A DNA stretch of 35,587 nucleotides, taken from contig CAZEFK010000055.1 in the NCBI GenBank assembly GCA_964511405.1, forward strand, positions 1 to 35,587, given 5' to 3'. The translations under genes and the position numbers were made by a program. The first letter of the stretch is position 1, and each line of letters opens with the position of its first letter. The stretch is from CAZEFK01 sp964511405. Lineage in GTDB: Bacteria; Pseudomonadota; Alphaproteobacteria; Elsterales; Elsteraceae. Below the pieces are notes generated by a model. It saw only the letters and a list, made by a program, of their open reading frames with translations. It ran no database searches and was not told the DNA's origin. Positions 33,201 through 35,587 of this stretch are shown here, one piece after another.

Positions 33201-34839
33201 GGAGCCCGGCGGCCGTCCGCAGGCCGGCCGCCGGGATCGATGCCGGACAGCGCAGCTGGCCGGCGCCGGCGCCCCGTGCGAACAGCCGGATATCGCCGAT
33301 CCGTCCGAGTTCGCGGTAGTCCGACCACAGCCGCTCGAAGCCCGGTGCCCGCCGGAAATAGGCCAGGAAGTCGATCGGCACCGGCTCGACCACCACCACG
33401 GACGGGCGCCGTCGCGCCAAGGCGCCGAGCACACGCTGGAACAGGACGGCTTCGTCGGCACCCTGGCGGCCGAGCGGCGCATAGCCCGGGCCCCGCGTCC
33501 GGTACAGCGTGCCCAGCAGCCACAGGTCCATGTCGGCCATGCCCGGCTTGGCATGGGCGTACAGCAGGGCCGGATATTCCGGCCAGACCGCCTCGCCCAG
33601 CCACATCACCGGCTCGCCCCGGGCGGCCGCGCCGATGCACGCGGCAAGCCGCTGCTCCGGACTGCCGGCATAGGCGAGCGGCGCGGCCAGCGGCGGGTGT
33701 CCCCAGGCATAGGCCACGCTCAGCGCGGCGGCGATCGCGCCGGCCGGCAGCGCCGGGATCCGGCCCAGGCGCTCGACGGCCAAGCTGCCGGCGCACAAGG
33801 CCAGGCCGCTCCAGGCCGGCACCAGGTGGTAGGGCCAGCCCTTGCCCTGGAGCAGCGCCGCGGCGAGCCCCCCGATCCCCAGGCACCAGGCGGCGGCGGC
33901 GAACGGCCGGCGCCGCGCTGGACCGGCCAGCGCGGCCAGGCCGACCGGCAGCGCCCAGCGCCAGGGATCGCCGAGCACGTTCTGGACGGCCGACACCAGG
34001 CCGGTCGCCGCGTAATGGCGCTCGGCCGCCGGCACGACGGTGTCGAGATAGGCGGGAAACACCGTCAGGACGACGGCCGCGTAGGCCACGCCGAGGACCA
34101 GGAAGACGACTGGCTCCGGCCGGACCCGCCACCGCCGCCACCCGAGGTGCTGCGCCATCAGCAGCTCGGCGGCGGCCGGCACGGCCCAGAAATAAGGTTT
34201 GATCAGGAACCCGACCGCGGCCAGGCCGGCGATCCCGATCGCCGGGACGGCCGCCGTCGGCTGGCCCGCAAGACGCCGGGCGACCAGCGCCAGCCACGGC
34301 AGCGCCAGCACCACCATCAGATGCTCGCGCTGGCCGGCATCGCGCCAGGGCAGGACCACCAGCACAAAGACGAACAGCCAGAGGGTCCAAACCCGCGGAC
34401 CCTGCGGGCGCAACAGGTGCCAGGCCAGGACCGCGGCGGCGGCGGCCAGCACCAGCACCTGGCCCATGAACATCATGCCCGCCGGCACGCCCAGACGGGC
34501 CGAAAGCCAGGCCGCCGGCAGATTCAGCAGAAAAATCAGCGGCGGGTTGACGTCGGTCAGGTCGACATACAGCCGATCTCCGGCGACCATGCGCACCGCG
34601 AAGAACAGGATCGCCGCGACATCGCCATTGAGCGGCGGCAACAGGAGGCCGATGACCCACGGCACCAGCGCCAGGAACCCGCCCGCCCAGGCGAGGCCGG
34701 CCAGTCCGGCCCGGCGATGATCGCGACGATGCGGCGAAGACGGCGAGCCCCCGCAACATTGGACATCATCCGCAGCAGAACTTAGCAAAGATCCATTTCC
34801 GCTATCGTTGTTCCTGCCTGGAGCAACGAGTATTAGCAT
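33196..34839 (-). CDS. GT-C type glycosyltransferase-like integral membrane protein (ArnT/PMT superfamily)
   Basis: About 547 residues if started at the ATG at 34837-34839. The body has roughly ten or more hydrophobic segments. An early periplasmic loop GDRLYVDLTDVNPPLIFLLN carries the D-x-NPPL motif of GT-C enzymes, which use lipid-linked sugars. LVPAWSGLALCAGSLAV and the soluble C-terminal part (about 430-547) follow. The N-terminal 60 residues (NNDSGNGSLLSSAADDVQCC) look unlike protein of this family. A second frame starting at 34769 reads MMSNVAGARRLRRIVAIIAG and would join naturally at LAGLAWAGGFLALVPWVIG, so a frameshift near 34700-34715 or a wrong start is possible. Sugar donor and acceptor are unknown. 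Confidence 0.72.
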   Translation of the reverse strand: MLILVAPGRNNDSGNGSLLSSAADDVQCCGGSPSSPHRRDHRRAGLAGLAWAGGFLALVPWVIGLLLPPLNGDVAAILFFAVRMVAGDRLYVDLTDVNPPLIFLLNLPAAWLSARLGVPAGMMFMGQVLVLAAAAAVLAWHLLRPQGPRVWTLWLFVFVLVVLPWRDAGQREHLMVVLALPWLALVARRLAGQPTAAVPAIGIAGLAAVGFLIKPYFWAVPAAAELLMAQHLGWRRWRVRPEPVVFLVLGVAYAAVVLTVFPAYLDTVVPAAERHYAATGLVSAVQNVLGDPWRWALPVGLAALAGPARRRPFAAAAWCLGIGGLAAALLQGKGWPYHLVPAWSGLALCAGSLAVERLGRIPALPAGAIAAALSVAYAWGHPPLAAPLAYAGSPEQRLAACIGAAARGEPVMWLGEAVWPEYPALLYAHAKPGMADMDLWLLGTLYRTRGPGYAPLGRQGADEAVLFQRVLGALARRRPSVVVVEPVPIDFLAYFRRAPGFERLWSDYRELGRIGDIRLFARGAGAGQLRCPASIPAAGLRTAAGLR

Positions 34840-35559
34840 CGCGCCGGTCGCGGACCGCATGAACGATCCGTCATGAAGTGCCGCGCCGAACGGCAGGCGT
34901 GTCGCCGCCGCCGGACTGGAGCAGGATGAGATCAAGTTGACCCGCTCAAGAAAACCTCGGACCGGCGTGCTGGCACCCCTCCACCCGACCTCCTCCCACA
35001 AGGGCCAGAAAAATGGGGGGAGGAGGAGTATTCAGAAGGACAAGGGCCCCTCCTCCCCTTGTGGGAGGAGGCTGGGTGGAGGGGGACACCGACGATTCCA
35101 TCCCATGCACATCCCGCTCTAGCTGTCGCCGGCCGACCTGCCGATTGGCTTACCAGTCCCGGCACGATTCCAGCCAGATCTGTCTGGCGCTGTTCGAGCG
35201 GCCTGGGCTCATCGCCGAGCTGACCGCCGATCCGCCGGTTCGGCTGGCCGACCGGCTTGCCGAACCGGCGGCGATCCTGGGCGGCCATGGGGGACTTCGC
35301 GCTCCGGGCGTCGCTGCGGCCCGCTGTGCCCTGCACGGGCGAGAGCATTGCGCACATCGGTCAGATGCCGCTAAGGTTGCCGGCCTTCGACCCGAACGAG
35401 AAGGGACGCGGGTGCTGCACCGTCGCTCCCATAGCCGAACCCGTGGACCTGTCTTTGCCCCGCGCTTGATCTCGCGGGGCTGACCGGGAGCGTATCGTCG
35501 TCTCATCGTCAGCCCTTTCGGCACGTGTTTGCCGTGCTTGCTGACTGGATGAGACGAAT
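34840..35559. other. Gene-poor stretch with a palindromic repeat
   Basis: No convincing gene. It holds the family B repeat at 34976-35086. From about 35100 to 35480 there are overlapping open frames on both strands that I cannot tie to any family. It also contains an 8-bp-stem inverted repeat, GCCCCGCG...CGCGGGGC, at 35457-35480, without a T-run. It separates the GT-C gene from a gene leaving the window at 35560. Confidence 0.5.
34976..35086. repeat. Palindromic G/C-rich element, rearranged copy (family B)
   Basis: CCCCTCCACCCGACCTCCTC (34976-34995) matches the second arm of the element at 3796-3942. It is interrupted by GCCAGAAAAAT before GGGGGGAGGAGGAG. Then CTCCTCCCCTTGTGGGAGGA (35050-35069) matches the first arm and ends in GCTGGGTGGAGGGGG. 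The arm order is reversed relative to the first copy, as if two units recombined or were inserted side by side. Confidence 0.72.
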
Positions 35560-35587
35560 ATGTCGCTGATCGCTGTCAAAGACCTGT
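35560..35587 (+). CDS. Start of a gene leaving the window
   Basis: ATG at 35560 opens MSLIAVKDL to the window end, with GATGAGACG just upstream as a weak ribosome-binding site. The opening resembles the first strand of ABC ATPases (xxLIxVKDLxxxF), but nine codons cannot support a call. Confidence 0.3.

Noticed and set aside
35457..35480. GCCCCGCG...CGCGGGGC inverted repeat as an intrinsic terminator
   Set aside because: No T-run follows on either strand and no gene ends nearby, so it is left as an unexplained dyad.

Overview
The window is about 35.6 kb of GC-rich DNA, densely packed on both strands. Many neighbouring stop and start codons overlap (ATGA or GTGA). The gene set is typical of a free-living alphaproteobacterium, probably Rhodospirillales-like: DUF1127 and PilZ proteins, a NIT-domain chemoreceptor, a TPR/GT41 glycosyltransferase, dipeptide-type ABC transport, GcvA-like LysR regulators and greB. 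The genus cannot be fixed from sequence alone. I see no tRNA, rRNA, CRISPR array or complete mobile element.

Layout. (1) 1-2396: an FAD aromatic-ring monooxygenase, cut by the window edge, diverges from a LuxR-type regulator; a strong dyad lies just before the regulator's ribosome-binding site. (2) 2596-11859: a coherent sugar-acid-type catabolic locus. It has an enolase-superfamily dehydratase, a peptide/opine/sugar-type ABC transporter (binding protein, two permeases, fused double ATPase), and a divergent GntR/FCD regulator followed by a DapA-family aldolase or lyase. The likely logic is import, dehydration to a 2-keto-3-deoxy acid, then retro-aldol cleavage. Two families of palindromic MITE-like repeats are inserted in this locus. 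(3) 11873-17501: an HtrA-like protein that has lost two of three catalytic residues, a PilZ protein, a drug-efflux MFS transporter translationally coupled to greB, a DCC-family protein, a DUF1127 protein and a ribbon-helix-helix-like protein. (4) 17574-26831: a NIT-domain chemoreceptor, a uvrD-prmA-GT41 operon with overlapping genes, and a response regulator fused to an EAL phosphodiesterase. (5) 26892-29320: a GNAT acetyltransferase and an EamA exporter facing a LysR regulator.

(6) 29321-31042 is a patch with codon use unlike its neighbours. It holds a 31-codon remnant that ends right after an HEAGH metalloprotease motif, two unrecognised small membrane-protein genes in tandem, and the C-terminal scrap of an IS5-like transposase. 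It is the most accessory-looking part of the window. (7) 31043-33192: a D-2-hydroxyacid dehydrogenase coupled to a 71-residue protein, divergent from a LysR regulator with a clear dyad between them. (8) 33196-35587: an ArnT/PMT-like GT-C membrane protein with an uncertain N-terminus, another copy of the palindromic repeat, about 470 bp without a recognisable gene, and the first codons of a gene leaving the window.

The points most worth a second look are the pseudo-HtrA protein, the two-gene membrane-protein island with its truncated HEAGH remnant and IS scar, the complete but substrate-unknown sugar-acid locus, the paired palindromic elements inside its operon, and the stop-codon hairpins shared by convergent genes.
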